Below, piece after piece: positions 44,989 through 53,204 of a stretch of DNA of 64,000 bases. A program made the position numbers and the translations under genes. The notes beneath the pieces are model-generated. The model had not been told where the DNA came from, searched no databases, and was given only the letters and a program-made list of their open reading frames with translations. The DNA comes from Luminiphilus syltensis NOR5-1B (GTDB taxonomy: Bacteria; Pseudomonadota; Gammaproteobacteria; Pseudomonadales; Halieaceae): contig NZ_DS999411.1 in assembly GCF_000158175.1 (NCBI RefSeq), forward strand, positions 2,215,784 to 2,279,783. Reading direction: 5' to 3'. Numbering within the stretch: position 1 is the first letter of the stretch; each line of letters starts with the position of its first letter.

Positions 44989-47268
44989 TCAGAACGCGTA
45001 AGAGATTCGCATACCATAGGTGCGTGGCATACCACCCCAGCGGGCAGAATCGAGCGTGCCCACGTCGGCGGCATAATCGAAGAACTCTTCGTCATTGAGG
45101 TTTTTGCCAAACACAGCGACCCTTAAATTACCTTCGGGGTTTACGTAAGCGAGGCTGGCGTCCAGCAGGCCAAAGGCCTCCTGTTGCAACCAGTGCTTGT
45201 TGTAAAGGTCCGTCATGTAATCGTCACGCCAGGAATAAGCGACTCGAGTAATAATCGATCCACCACTGCTCAGACCGAAATCGTAAGTACCCATGATGTT
45301 GTAGCTGAGTTCCGGTGTTTTCTGGAAATCCCAGGTTTTCGCCAAGGCATTATCCGCGGGATCAACCACACCATCCTGATTGGCATCGAAGAACTGGATG
45401 TCGGTGTACTCGGGATCGACAGTGCCAACGGAGGCATCGAGGCGCAGCCCGGTTGTTGGTTGCAGCGACAGTTCTGCTTCCCAGCCGCTGATTTCAGCCT
45501 CACCCGCATTGAAGTTGATCAAGCTGGCACCGCTGTTTTCGTCGGGATTGTTTACGAAAAGTATCAAATCATCGTACTCGGCAAGGTAGTAGGCCAGGTT
45601 GAAGCGGGCACGACCATCCCAGAATGTCGACTTGAAGCCGGCTTCGTAGGAATCAACCGTTTCCGGATCCGTGGGTCCAATGCCGTCGAGTGTCGTTGCG
45701 CGAGCGTTGAATACACCACTGGCAAAGCCCCGGGTGTAGCTTGCATACAACATGGTGTCTTCATTGATGTGGTAGGACACTGCGATCTTGGGTGAGATAT
45801 CGTCCCAATCCTTTTGGTTCGATACGACATTGTCACAGGCGGAGAAGTCGAGTTCGCAGGTACCGAGAATACCAATATCGATTTCTTTATCTTCTTTGGT
45901 CCAACGAGCACCCGCTGTTAGCGTTAGTGCATCCGTAATCGACCAGTTCATTTCACCGAACACGCCGAGTGTGCTGTGCTGGGTTTCAGAAAACGTGGCC
46001 GCATTGAGTGTTACAAAGAAGTTTCGACGTTCACCAATCGTATATTCCTGATCGAAATAATTGACTCCGACCACGAAGTCGAAGTTATCAGAGAATGTCG
46101 ACGAGTAGCGCACCTCAAGACTGGTTTGATCCTGAGTCTCCTTGTTATCGTTGAAGTGGAAGATGGTAAATGGGGTGCCGTCAAAATCGGTGCTGCTGTT
46201 GTACTCCACATCACGCCACCCGGCGATGGTGGTTACCACACCGTGATCAAGGTTCCAGTTGGCGTCGAGGGTCAATGACTTGGTTTCAACTTCGGTGTAA
46301 CCAATCAGGTCATGATTGATGTCGTATTTGTCTTCGGGTGGTTGGTAACCAAAGGACGTCTGAGCAAGAAACTGGCTGCCTTCGCCGCAAACTATATCCC
46401 GGTTATCCACGCCGGGAATCGGAACACAATTATGTGCCACGTTCTGCGAGTTGGCGCTTCCCGCATCATTCTTCTGGTATTCGCCAATTAGCGTTAAATT
46501 TAAATCCTCGGTCGCTTGCCAGCTGACGATCGGTCGTAGAATCAGCAAATCCATTCCTACTTTATCCCCGGTGCCTGTTTCTGGCATGCCCGCGGGGTTA
46601 ATACTGGTGTCGACGGTACCGCCGTTATTATCCTCAAAAAAGCCATCGCGATCGGCCTTGATGATCGCCAGTTTGCCGTTGACCGAATCGCTGATCGGGC
46701 CCTCTATGCTGCCATTGAAGGTCAAGGCGTTATAGTTTCCGGCCTCGACCTCTACCTGGGCGGCGAACTCATCTCCGGGGCGTTTTGTTTTCAGTAGCAC
46801 CGCGCCGCCGGTCACGTTTCTCCCCAGCAGAGTACCTTGCGGACCGCGAAGTACTTCTACCGCTTCCAGATCAAAGGTGCTGGCGAGGGCGCCGGCGTTG
46901 TAGCCAAGGTAAACACCGTCTACAAAAATTCCCACTTTGGGGTCGTTGGTCCGGGTGGAACCATTGACGCCCATGCCGCGGATAAAAAAATTGGGATAAC
47001 TGGCGTAGGTGCCGACATTGTTGAGTTCGGCGTTGGCGACCATTTTGCCGACATCGACCAGATCGACACTAAAGGCATCTTTCAGCATGCCCTCATTGAA
47101 GGTCATTACCGAAGTCGGTATGTCCTGGGTGGATTGCTCGCGGGCCACCTTCTGCGAGATGACGATAACTTCTTCGAGCTCCTTGGCTTGGGTCGTCGCG
47201 GCCGCCATTGCTATAACACTGGCTGCGATCAATGTAGGCGTTGTCTTGAGATCAGTTTTCTTTTTCAT
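44989..47268 (-). CDS. TonB-dependent outer-membrane receptor 3
   Basis: A 759-residue receptor with a signal peptide (about 1-28, ending TQAKE), TonB-box region LEEVIVISQKV, plug (NFFIRGMGVNGSTRTNDPKVG and AVEVLRGPQGTLLGRNVTGGAV) and a barrel that ends in RISYAF. It lies just downstream of the aromatic-amine-dehydrogenase-type operon on the same strand, separated by about 415 bases with a TetR-type palindrome. That spacing means a separate promoter, but a shared physiology (amine or aromatic uptake) is plausible. Confidence 0.93.
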   Translation of the reverse strand: MKKKTDLKTTPTLIAASVIAMAAATTQAKELEEVIVISQKVAREQSTQDIPTSVMTFNEGMLKDAFSVDLVDVGKMVANAELNNVGTYASYPNFFIRGMGVNGSTRTNDPKVGIFVDGVYLGYNAGALASTFDLEAVEVLRGPQGTLLGRNVTGGAVLLKTKRPGDEFAAQVEVEAGNYNALTFNGSIEGPISDSVNGKLAIIKADRDGFFEDNNGGTVDTSINPAGMPETGTGDKVGMDLLILRPIVSWQATEDLNLTLIGEYQKNDAGSANSQNVAHNCVPIPGVDNRDIVCGEGSQFLAQTSFGYQPPEDKYDINHDLIGYTEVETKSLTLDANWNLDHGVVTTIAGWRDVEYNSSTDFDGTPFTIFHFNDNKETQDQTSLEVRYSSTFSDNFDFVVGVNYFDQEYTIGERRNFFVTLNAATFSETQHSTLGVFGEMNWSITDALTLTAGARWTKEDKEIDIGILGTCELDFSACDNVVSNQKDWDDISPKIAVSYHINEDTMLYASYTRGFASGVFNARATTLDGIGPTDPETVDSYEAGFKSTFWDGRARFNLAYYLAEYDDLILFVNNPDENSGASLINFNAGEAEISGWEAELSLQPTTGLRLDASVGTVDPEYTDIQFFDANQDGVVDPADNALAKTWDFQKTPELSYNIMGTYDFGLSSGGSIITRVAYSWRDDYMTDLYNKHWLQQEAFGLLDASLAYVNPEGNLRVAVFGKNLNDEEFFDYAADVGTLDSARWGGMPRTYGMRISYAF

Positions 47269-47683
47269 TTTCTGCCCTTTTTATATTTTTCGGGTGTGTG
47301 CCTTTAAAATGAATATCGGAAATGGTCGTCCAGATTTACTGTCTGCCATCATTGATTTAGTCGATAAAGATCCCCCTGAAATTTCGGACATCTGAGTCTA
47401 CGATTATTTTGAATGCAATTCAAAACTGTCATCGAACGGCTACCCTCCAGGTCTGATTCGCTCCAGGGCCCCGAGATTTCTCTCTGGATAGGCGGTGAGC
47501 GCGTGATGTCCTGATTCTGATACGGGAAATCAGAGACGGCTTTTGGTGGGCCGGGTAATAATAAGGACACAGTGAGTATTCTTCGGGTATCCATGGAAGT
47601 CGGAGGCCAGAAACGCATAGCGTAGTTTCAAAGAGGGCTTGACCGATCGGTCAGGGTTCGGCGGAAGGGGGTATGAGCTGAAC
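47269..47683. other. Intergenic region between the aau-type operon and TonB receptor 3
   Basis: About 415 bases without a supported gene. An 89-codon minus-strand frame at 47349-47618 has no family features and no ribosome site. The region should carry the receptor promoter, and it contains the perfect palindrome listed at 47640-47653. Confidence 0.4.
47640..47653. promoter_or_regulatory. Perfect 14-base palindrome (TetR-type operator candidate)
   Basis: TGACCGATCGGTCA is its own reverse complement. Symmetric sites of this TGACC-N4-GGTCA form are bound by TetR-family regulators such as RutR-like proteins. It lies 31 bases beyond the stop of the cytochrome gene and about 370 bases upstream of receptor 3, so it could control that receptor. 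No regulator gene adjoins it. Confidence 0.45.
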
Positions 47684-48103
47684 TCAGCTATCGACCTGAT
47701 ACTGCTCCCACAGGCGTGTTCGCTCCCGCAGGGGATCGGTCAGCACATTTTCGCGTGCGCTATGGACCTCCCTCGCCGTGATCGGTGCAAAGTCGCTCGA
47801 TAGGTTCGGGGCGTTCAGTTCGGTCAGGATATAGTTGAGAACGTCGGCGAGTTCGGCATCACTGATTGGCGCCTGGGAGGACCCAGGTACACGAGCGAGA
47901 TAAGCCCTTCCATCGCTGAAGTCAGTGATCTGTGTGATCTCTCCAATCAGCGTCGGTACTTCTGGCGGTGAGCCCTGTCCATCCGCCAAATGACAGCCCG
48001 CACAATGCAGGAGATAGTTGAATCGTGCTTTGTCGGCCCACGCGGTCGATCCAAGCAGGAAAAGTAGTGCGAACACTGCGCCGCGACACAACGGTTTTCC
48101 CAT
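47684..48103 (-). CDS. Small periplasmic c-type cytochrome without methionine ligand
   Basis: A 139-residue protein with a signal peptide (about 1-23, ending AWAD) and one heme site C34-A-G-C37-H38. In class I cytochromes a distal methionine completes the iron coordination, but the only Met in this protein is residue 1. Possible distal ligands are H33, H114 or a lysine, or the site may be five-coordinate. It is the last gene of the amine-dehydrogenase-type operon and starts five bases after the small subunit gene. The known Alcaligenes aau cluster also has a small monoheme cytochrome directly after aauA, so an electron-acceptor role for the enzyme is likely. Confidence 0.82.
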   Translation of the reverse strand: MGKPLCRGAVFALLFLLGSTAWADKARFNYLLHCAGCHLADGQGSPPEVPTLIGEITQITDFSDGRAYLARVPGSSQAPISDAELADVLNYILTELNAPNLSSDFAPITAREVHSARENVLTDPLRERTRLWEQYQVDS

Positions 48104-48108
48104 AGCGA

Positions 48109-48666
48109 TCAGTCTATCTCCGCCTCACCCAGAACGAGTGAAACCGTGCAGTGATACGCCTGCGACTCGGTACCGAAGCACCACAGAATATCGTTACTCT
48201 TGGCTGGAAAATAAACGGGTTTGTCGCGTTCGGTACGATGACAAACACACCGTTCACAATAGGATTTACCACAGCAATCGTTATAGGAGATTAAATAGTC
48301 CTTACCATCCGCAGGATTGTGGCAGGTGCCGATCCAGCTGATGGGAGAGGGCTCGGACCCGGGTGGGCAGGTCGTTGCACTACCTCCGCAGCAGGAGCAC
48401 AGTGAGCCTCCGAGTGCACAGTAGCGCCAATAGTCACAACTCTGGGGATCGCCGATTTCCGAGACTGCAGCGAGGTCCTGTGGCGGTTCATTGCCAAAGG
48501 CCCGCCGGACCGGTAGCAGCGGGAAGAAGCTTGCTCCCGCCAACATCAAGCCGAGTTTTCCCAAAAAACTGCGTCGGGAGGTTCGTTGGGCGACGCGACG
48601 TGCCGCCTCACTCATCCGCTGATCGAGTCGTTGAGAAAGTCGGGCCAGATCGAGAGGTTTCGTCAT
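48109..48666 (-). CDS. aauA: Aromatic-amine-dehydrogenase-type small subunit (TTQ-bearing)
   Basis: The catalytic subunit of a quinoprotein amine dehydrogenase, which oxidises primary amines to aldehydes and ammonia in the periplasm. A long Tat signal holds SRRSFLG (31-37). The mature part has all key residues: W111 (SPISWIGTC) and W162 (DILWCFG), which form the tryptophan tryptophylquinone cofactor, and catalytic base D130 (YNDCCG). The cysteine-rich core (CDYWRYCA, CSCCGG, CCGKSYCERC) and the PSPISWIGTCHNP block match my recollection of the Alcaligenes aromatic amine dehydrogenase better than the Paracoccus methylamine enzyme, which has CSGG and different residues there. The C-terminal NDILWCFG is closer to the latter. 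Confidence 0.88.
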   Translation of the reverse strand: MTKPLDLARLSQRLDQRMSEAARRVAQRTSRRSFLGKLGLMLAGASFFPLLPVRRAFGNEPPQDLAAVSEIGDPQSCDYWRYCALGGSLCSCCGGSATTCPPGSEPSPISWIGTCHNPADGKDYLISYNDCCGKSYCERCVCHRTERDKPVYFPAKSNDILWCFGTESQAYHCTVSLVLGEAEID

Positions 48667-48670
48667 TTAA

Positions 48671-49321
48671 TCACCCTGTGTGTTGTTCAGAGACTGTTGT
48701 GTGCGGTTCAAAAACTTCAGGCTCATCGGGATGGTTGATGGCCATGTAGTCCTGAATTGAGTCGATACCGGTTCGCATCGCCTCGAGTAAGCTTTCGAGA
48801 TGCTCGCGGGTATTCACAAGGCCCTTGGCGGCGAGGGCGCCCTGGTCGTCAATTAAGACCGCAAAAGGCAGCTTGCTGACCGCAAAACCAATTCCCAGGG
48901 GTTGGGAAACCACGTAAGGGTAGCGTTCGATACCGAGCTTTTGCGCGTAAGCCTGGTGTGCACTGATATCAGCGCCATCGCTGGCAAAAATCAGGTCAAA
49001 ATTATCTTCCCGGGCAACGGCTCGCGCCACTGGCACCAGCGCTTTGCAAACCGGGCAGGTGGGTGAAATGAACAGGAGCATTTGCTTTGTCGCTCGCGTC
49101 GTATCACCGATAGTTACCCGTTGGTTGTCGATGGTGTCGTAAGTTGCTGCCTCCACGCGCTCCCCGATTTTCGGACCGTTTGTCGGCGTTAGCGCCCCCG
49201 CCGGTGCGATTCGCTCGTGCAGGAGACCAATTTGTCGGGTCAGTGCGAGTACCAGAATACCCAGGCCAAGAACCGCCAGCCAGAGAATGATGTGAGATAT
49301 CCAAAGAAGACTGTCCATCAC
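48671..49321 (-). CDS. aauD: AauD/MauD-type thioredoxin-like maturation protein
   Basis: A 216-residue membrane-anchored protein: one N-terminal helix (HIILWLAVLGLGILVLAL) and a periplasmic thioredoxin-like domain with the active-site motif C89-P-V-C92 (FISPTCPVCKALVP). MauD and AauD are needed to form the many disulfides of the small subunit. Its start overlaps the aauE-type gene end by four bases, and the small subunit gene follows four bases after its stop. Order and spacing match known mau and aau operons. Confidence 0.9.
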   Translation of the reverse strand: MMDSLLWISHIILWLAVLGLGILVLALTRQIGLLHERIAPAGALTPTNGPKIGERVEAATYDTIDNQRVTIGDTTRATKQMLLFISPTCPVCKALVPVARAVAREDNFDLIFASDGADISAHQAYAQKLGIERYPYVVSQPLGIGFAVSKLPFAVLIDDQGALAAKGLVNTREHLESLLEAMRTGIDSIQDYMAINHPDEPEVFEPHTTVSEQHTG

Positions 49322-49875
49322 GCGCTGCCTCGGCGCCAGTTGGCGAGGCTCATGGCGTTCTTCAGAAGCTGCTGTCCCGCGAGGTAAAACACCACGAGTA
49401 AAAGGGTCGCCCCTGCCGCAACGATGTAATCGAGCCCGCTCAGTGGTCGGTCACCAGGGGCGATCACCACCGTCAGGGCCACTACTGCAAGGGCAAGATT
49501 CCTGACCACCAGGGCAGTTGACAGCCCTCCGGAGGGCGCGAAGCTGCAGCCGCAGTCGATATGGGTGCGGCCTCGCCATAGATTTATCGCCATGCCGGCC
49601 GCATACAGGGTGAGCAAAGCAGCACTCGCAGCCGCAGACCACATCAATAGTGTGGTGCCCTGACTACCGCCCAAGGAGAGCAGCCATCCTCCGGCTATGC
49701 CGAGTTCGAGCAGTGGAAGAGAGACTGCGATCACGGCGAGGGTCCACGGCGGAACAATCTGGTATTCCGACACAATCATTCGAAAAGCGGATAGATTATT
49801 GAGCTTCTCGAGGGCGCCGGAGGCAAACAGTAACGCGAAGGCGATCGATACGATAAGGGGAACTATAGGATCCAC
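49318..49875 (-). CDS. aauE: AauE/MauE-type membrane protein
   Basis: A 185-residue inner-membrane protein with four or five helices and the conserved cysteine motif DCGCSFAPSGG in a loop between helices (about 107-117), as in MauE. MauE works with MauD in maturation of the small subunit, probably passing reducing or oxidising equivalents across the membrane in a DsbD/VKOR-like way. It starts three bases after the large-subunit gene ends. Confidence 0.9.
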   Translation of the reverse strand: MDPIVPLIVSIAFALLFASGALEKLNNLSAFRMIVSEYQIVPPWTLAVIAVSLPLLELGIAGGWLLSLGGSQGTTLLMWSAAASAALLTLYAAGMAINLWRGRTHIDCGCSFAPSGGLSTALVVRNLALAVVALTVVIAPGDRPLSGLDYIVAAGATLLLVVFYLAGQQLLKNAMSLANWRRGSA

Positions 49876-49878
49876 GAT

Positions 49879-50985
49879 CTAAAAACCCTGAAGGATCGCG
49901 GCTTCCTCGCCGGGTTCCTCGATCCGCCGAATCAATTTCAGTGTCATCGCATCGTAAATATCGATCTGGTTATTGATGTCGGAGGTGATGAGTAACGGCT
50001 TCTCGTCCTGGGTTAGGTATAGATTCATTACCGGTATCTCCAGAGGCAATCGCGCGATACGGCGCTGGGCCTTAAGATCGAACACCCAGATCTCCGTGCC
50101 CGGATCTTCGTGGGTATCGATGTCGCCCTGGTGCATCAGCGTGTAGAAGATGCTTTTGTTGGCTGTGAGCCCCATAATCTGCCAGCCGCCGAGCTTCCAG
50201 TCCTCAGCAGCCTCGGCCGTAGTGACAACCCGCCAGGGTTCTGAAATTTCGATCTGATCGGCCCGCACGTGCACGGTGTAGACCAGGCCCTCAAAGGAGC
50301 TCAGCAACCAGCCATCGCCGAAAGGAAGCACTCGGTCAAAGATCGGATCGTCGTCGATATCAAAAAACGGGCGACTGCGAAAACGAGTGACTTCATTGCC
50401 ATCAGCGTCCAGACGAATTAACTGAAGTCTGCCATCGCCACACAGCTGGAGGAATGCGTTTTCGGGTACCGGCAGCATCATGGCACAGCCGGGGGTCGAA
50501 ATTTCTGCCACAAATTTTTGTGCCTCGACATCGACGATGCTTATCGACTGCGCGGGTGTCAGGTTGAACACCGCGAGATGGCGCTCATCATCCATTAGCG
50601 CCGAGAATTGTCGGTGTGGGAACGCGGCTATTTTGTTGGGCACGGGTATTTCAGCGACTGGCGCCAGGTCCTCGATGCTATAGATCGTCACCACGTCGGT
50701 GCGCTCTCCACGATCGCTACGGGAGTAATAACTTTCAGCGGCGTAAATAACGCCCTTTTCCGGGTGGGGTTCGATGACCGGTGTGTAGGGCGTCAATGTC
50801 AGTCGACCCAGCATCTCGCCGGTGGAGGCGTCGAAAAGATTGGTGCCCCCCATGTACGCTTTGATAAAAACCCAGGTAGGCGTGGGTTCTCCGAGTTTTG
50901 CAACGGAAATGGTTTCGGGTTTGACACCGGCGTGGGCAAGCGATGCCATTAACAGCGCCATCAGAACGGCAAGCCGTTGAATCAT
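49879..50985 (-). CDS. aauB: Amine dehydrogenase large (beta-propeller) subunit
   Basis: A 368-residue secreted protein. The signal MIQRLAVLMALLMASLAHAG is followed by a seven-bladed propeller fold with the family motifs VFIKAYMGGTNLFDAST, YTPVIEPHPEKGVIYAAES, DVVTIYSIEDL and DIDTHEDPGTEIWVFD. The large subunit cups the cofactor-bearing small subunit and shapes the substrate channel. The frame is open 40 codons further upstream, but the ATG at 50985 begins the signal exactly and has GGAGAG before it. It is the first gene of the operon; a palindrome lies about 70 bases upstream. Confidence 0.9.
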   Translation of the reverse strand: MIQRLAVLMALLMASLAHAGVKPETISVAKLGEPTPTWVFIKAYMGGTNLFDASTGEMLGRLTLTPYTPVIEPHPEKGVIYAAESYYSRSDRGERTDVVTIYSIEDLAPVAEIPVPNKIAAFPHRQFSALMDDERHLAVFNLTPAQSISIVDVEAQKFVAEISTPGCAMMLPVPENAFLQLCGDGRLQLIRLDADGNEVTRFRSRPFFDIDDDPIFDRVLPFGDGWLLSSFEGLVYTVHVRADQIEISEPWRVVTTAEAAEDWKLGGWQIMGLTANKSIFYTLMHQGDIDTHEDPGTEIWVFDLKAQRRIARLPLEIPVMNLYLTQDEKPLLITSDINNQIDIYDAMTLKLIRRIEEPGEEAAILQGF

Positions 50986-51319
50986 TGGTGGCTCTCCATT
51001 GGGATTATGGGGCGTCTCGTGCTCGAGAAGGCAAGTAGTGTCCCTGATTTGCGCTGGACGGTCCAGTGAGTGGGTCCTGTGCTCGCCTAAAAGCCGTGAT
51101 TGCACTGTTAATCGAGCGATGACAACCCGTCGATAATCCGTTTTTCCAAGGGCACCGCAATAACCTGAGCACAGCTTTCAGTTGGCTTCAAAGTAGTCAT
51201 TCAATCGATGTCGCTTCGGGTAATCGATTGCGCCTACAGCGGACGTTGTCGCTCGATGCCAAAGGCCGGTCCAGGTGGCTTTATTCTGCACTCGTGCGGT
51301 TGATGTAATCCCGCTGGCC
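50986..51319. other. Promoter region of the aau-type operon
   Basis: About 335 bases between the amine-dehydrogenase operon and the end of a CMD-type gene. It holds the palindrome at 51054-51066. I see no coding region: the open frame from 51105 into aauB lacks a ribosome site and a signal peptide. Confidence 0.45.
51054..51066. promoter_or_regulatory. Perfect 13-base palindrome upstream of aauB
   Basis: CTGGAC and GTCCAG flank a single G. The site ends about 70 bases upstream of the aauB start, where an activator or repressor would bind. It resembles but does not match the TGACCGATCGGTCA palindrome on the other side of the operon. Confidence 0.4.
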
Positions 51320-51706
51320 TTAGCTATTTTCGAAATAATCGAACGCTTTTGTGGCGGAATTTATGGCGTTAATGCACGCAGGAACCCCGGCATAGACGGC
51401 GACCTGAAGGGCGATTTCGACAATTTCTTCCCGTGTCACCCCTGCACTCATTGCGGCGCGCATATGAAAATCCAATTGGTCGGGCGCGGTACCCATGGCA
51501 GAGAGCATCGCAATCGTCAGCATTTCACGGGTACGAAGATCGATGCCTTGGCGCGCAATCACGTCGGTAAACGCAAAGCCCAAAATAATCTCGCTGGCAC
51601 CGGGGCAAAAGTTCTCCAATTTAGTCTTCACTTTATCGGCGGTTGAGGGAGCGAGTTGCTCCAATAATTGCATCGCTCCCGGTAAGGGGTCCGCTTCTCG
51701 GGTCAT
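51320..51706 (-). CDS. Carboxymuconolactone-decarboxylase-family protein
   Basis: A 128-residue protein of the CMD/AhpD fold: LRTREMLTIAMLSAMGTAPDQLDFHMRAAMSAGVTREEIVEIALQ and YAGVPACINAINSATKAF. This pattern is the gamma-carboxymuconolactone decarboxylase type, and it lacks the CxxC of AhpD peroxiredoxin partners. True members act in the protocatechuate branch of the beta-ketoadipate pathway, but many paralogs have other roles. It lies upstream of the aromatic-amine-dehydrogenase-type operon, on the same strand. Confidence 0.8.
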   Translation of the reverse strand: MTREADPLPGAMQLLEQLAPSTADKVKTKLENFCPGASEIILGFAFTDVIARQGIDLRTREMLTIAMLSAMGTAPDQLDFHMRAAMSAGVTREEIVEIALQVAVYAGVPACINAINSATKAFDYFENS

Positions 51707-51803
51707 TGCGTTTTACCTCGCAAGCTTGACGGTCTGTTTATCGGGCATTTGCATGGTCAAGCCTCGATTCCATGGCTGCTGGGATTGGGCATAGCCAGAT
51801 CGT

Positions 51804-53204
51804 CTAGTCTATGGGCACAATAGCGCGGACGTTATCATCAGCCCCGGACGCCTGCCCCTCTGCGACGGGTGCGGCGGATTGGCGCCACATGAGACTTCTG
51901 ACCTGACCGTAGGCAATGGGGCGCGGGGATAGCTCCACGACCAGACGCATACCGTCGCTAAAATAAGGATCGCCGACGTGATTGTAGGCCGGGTCCTCCA
52001 TGGTTGCCGCTTGTGCCCCCTCGACAAAGCCAAAGGCATTGACGAAGCCGCCTGCGAGCAGGGTTTGCAGAAGGTACTCCCGCGCCTGATCCACCTCGGG
52101 GTCGATCACGTGGGTGGTGATGGTGGGAGACTTTGGCGTCAGTTTAATACCGATATCACGACTGATCTGGCCGACCCAGACGTGTTGTCCGCGGTAGGTG
52201 AATGGCGCCATCCACAACCGCATATGGTTTCGCTGGGATATTCCTGCACGAGCACGCTGCAGTGCAAAATCCTGTTTACGGCCGAAGGTATCCAGTGAGC
52301 TGACCGGAGACACCGGATAGCTTTTATCTGAAATTGAGGCACCAACGACTTTTAATACCGTGCCCGGGGTGATGCGATGGGTAAACGACCAGCCCACGCG
52401 GGAGAGCGAATTCAACACATCCGCTGAATCGCCAATGATCGCTATATTTAGCGGGTCAGCCGGCGTCTGATCATCGGGCGCCATGGAACAACAGGGTAGG
52501 GCGCTGAGGCGGGCTCGAAGTTCGTCTTCGTTCAGGTCGGGGAGTTTCACACCCGGATAGGTGTTTTCCGGATCCAGAAGTTCGTAATCAAATAATCCAT
52601 CGGGAAGCGGTAGCGCAAAGCCAAATCGAAACTCAAGATCCCGATTGTCCGATGGGTCGCCACCTTTCTTCTGATTGAGACGTCGTTTTTCCGCCTCATA
52701 AGCATCCTCGAGCAGGCGAACATCGACGTAGCGTCCGCCCACGGCGCGGGGAGCAAAGACAAAACCCTCGACCACGGTCTTAGGCTCGATTCGCAGCCGC
52801 ATGGATTCATCCCGGAGTCGCTGCTGAGCACGGGGTAAATCATCATCGGAGATCGAGGAGTCCGCCATACGGGCGATCTCATCGGCGGGGAAGAAGTCCG
52901 GATCCAGCGCAGCGCGAAGAAGCCAGAGTCTCATCCCAGAGCCATTGCGTACGTTCAGCCAAATCGCCTGGATATCGTAGCGGCCAAGATCAATGCCGAA
53001 ATGTGCCTTTGCCTGATCATCGTCGAGGATGGCAACGGATACCGTGATGTTATCCTGGGTTTGCGTGCGTACATCGTGCAGCTGATTCGGGATAGTCAGC
53101 TCGCTATAGCTCCAACTGGTACAGCCCGAAACGACAGCGAGTAGCACGAGCCAGTGAAACTTCGCCAGGCGTTGCAGGATTGCAGTAATGCTATTCAAGG
53201 TCAT
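51804..53204 (-). CDS. LssY_C-domain lipoprotein
   Basis: A 466-residue protein with a lipobox in LLAVVSGCTSW (Cys about 28). The N-terminal half (about 35-250) is an unrecognised region with many charged residues. The C-terminal half (about 255-425) reads DPLNIAIIGDSADVLNSLSRVGWSF, YPVSPVSSLDTFGRKQDFALQRA, HMRLWMAPFTYRGQHVWVGQISRDIG, which is the LssY C-terminal domain first seen in a Legionella type I secretion locus. Its function is unknown. It overlaps the upstream hydrolase gene by 14 bases, so the two are translated together. Confidence 0.8.
   Translation of the reverse strand: MTLNSITAILQRLAKFHWLVLLAVVSGCTSWSYSELTIPNQLHDVRTQTQDNITVSVAILDDDQAKAHFGIDLGRYDIQAIWLNVRNGSGMRLWLLRAALDPDFFPADEIARMADSSISDDDLPRAQQRLRDESMRLRIEPKTVVEGFVFAPRAVGGRYVDVRLLEDAYEAEKRRLNQKKGGDPSDNRDLEFRFGFALPLPDGLFDYELLDPENTYPGVKLPDLNEDELRARLSALPCCSMAPDDQTPADPLNIAIIGDSADVLNSLSRVGWSFTHRITPGTVLKVVGASISDKSYPVSPVSSLDTFGRKQDFALQRARAGISQRNHMRLWMAPFTYRGQHVWVGQISRDIGIKLTPKSPTITTHVIDPEVDQAREYLLQTLLAGGFVNAFGFVEGAQAATMEDPAYNHVGDPYFSDGMRLVVELSPRPIAYGQVRSLMWRQSAAPVAEGQASGADDNVRAIVPID

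Noticed and set aside
47349-47618. An 89-codon minus-strand frame between the cytochrome gene and TonB receptor 3
   Set aside because: No ribosome site or family motif was seen, and it lies where the receptor promoter is expected.
48109-48666. Calling the small subunit a plain methylamine dehydrogenase (mauA)
   Set aside because: The cysteine pattern and the PSPISWIGTCHNP block fit the aromatic-amine type better, and the operon matches aau rather than the longer mau cluster. A phylogeny would settle it.
50986-51105. A longer start for the amine dehydrogenase large subunit
   Set aside because: The signal peptide and ribosome site fit the ATG at 50985 exactly, and the upstream part contains the palindrome and promoter region.
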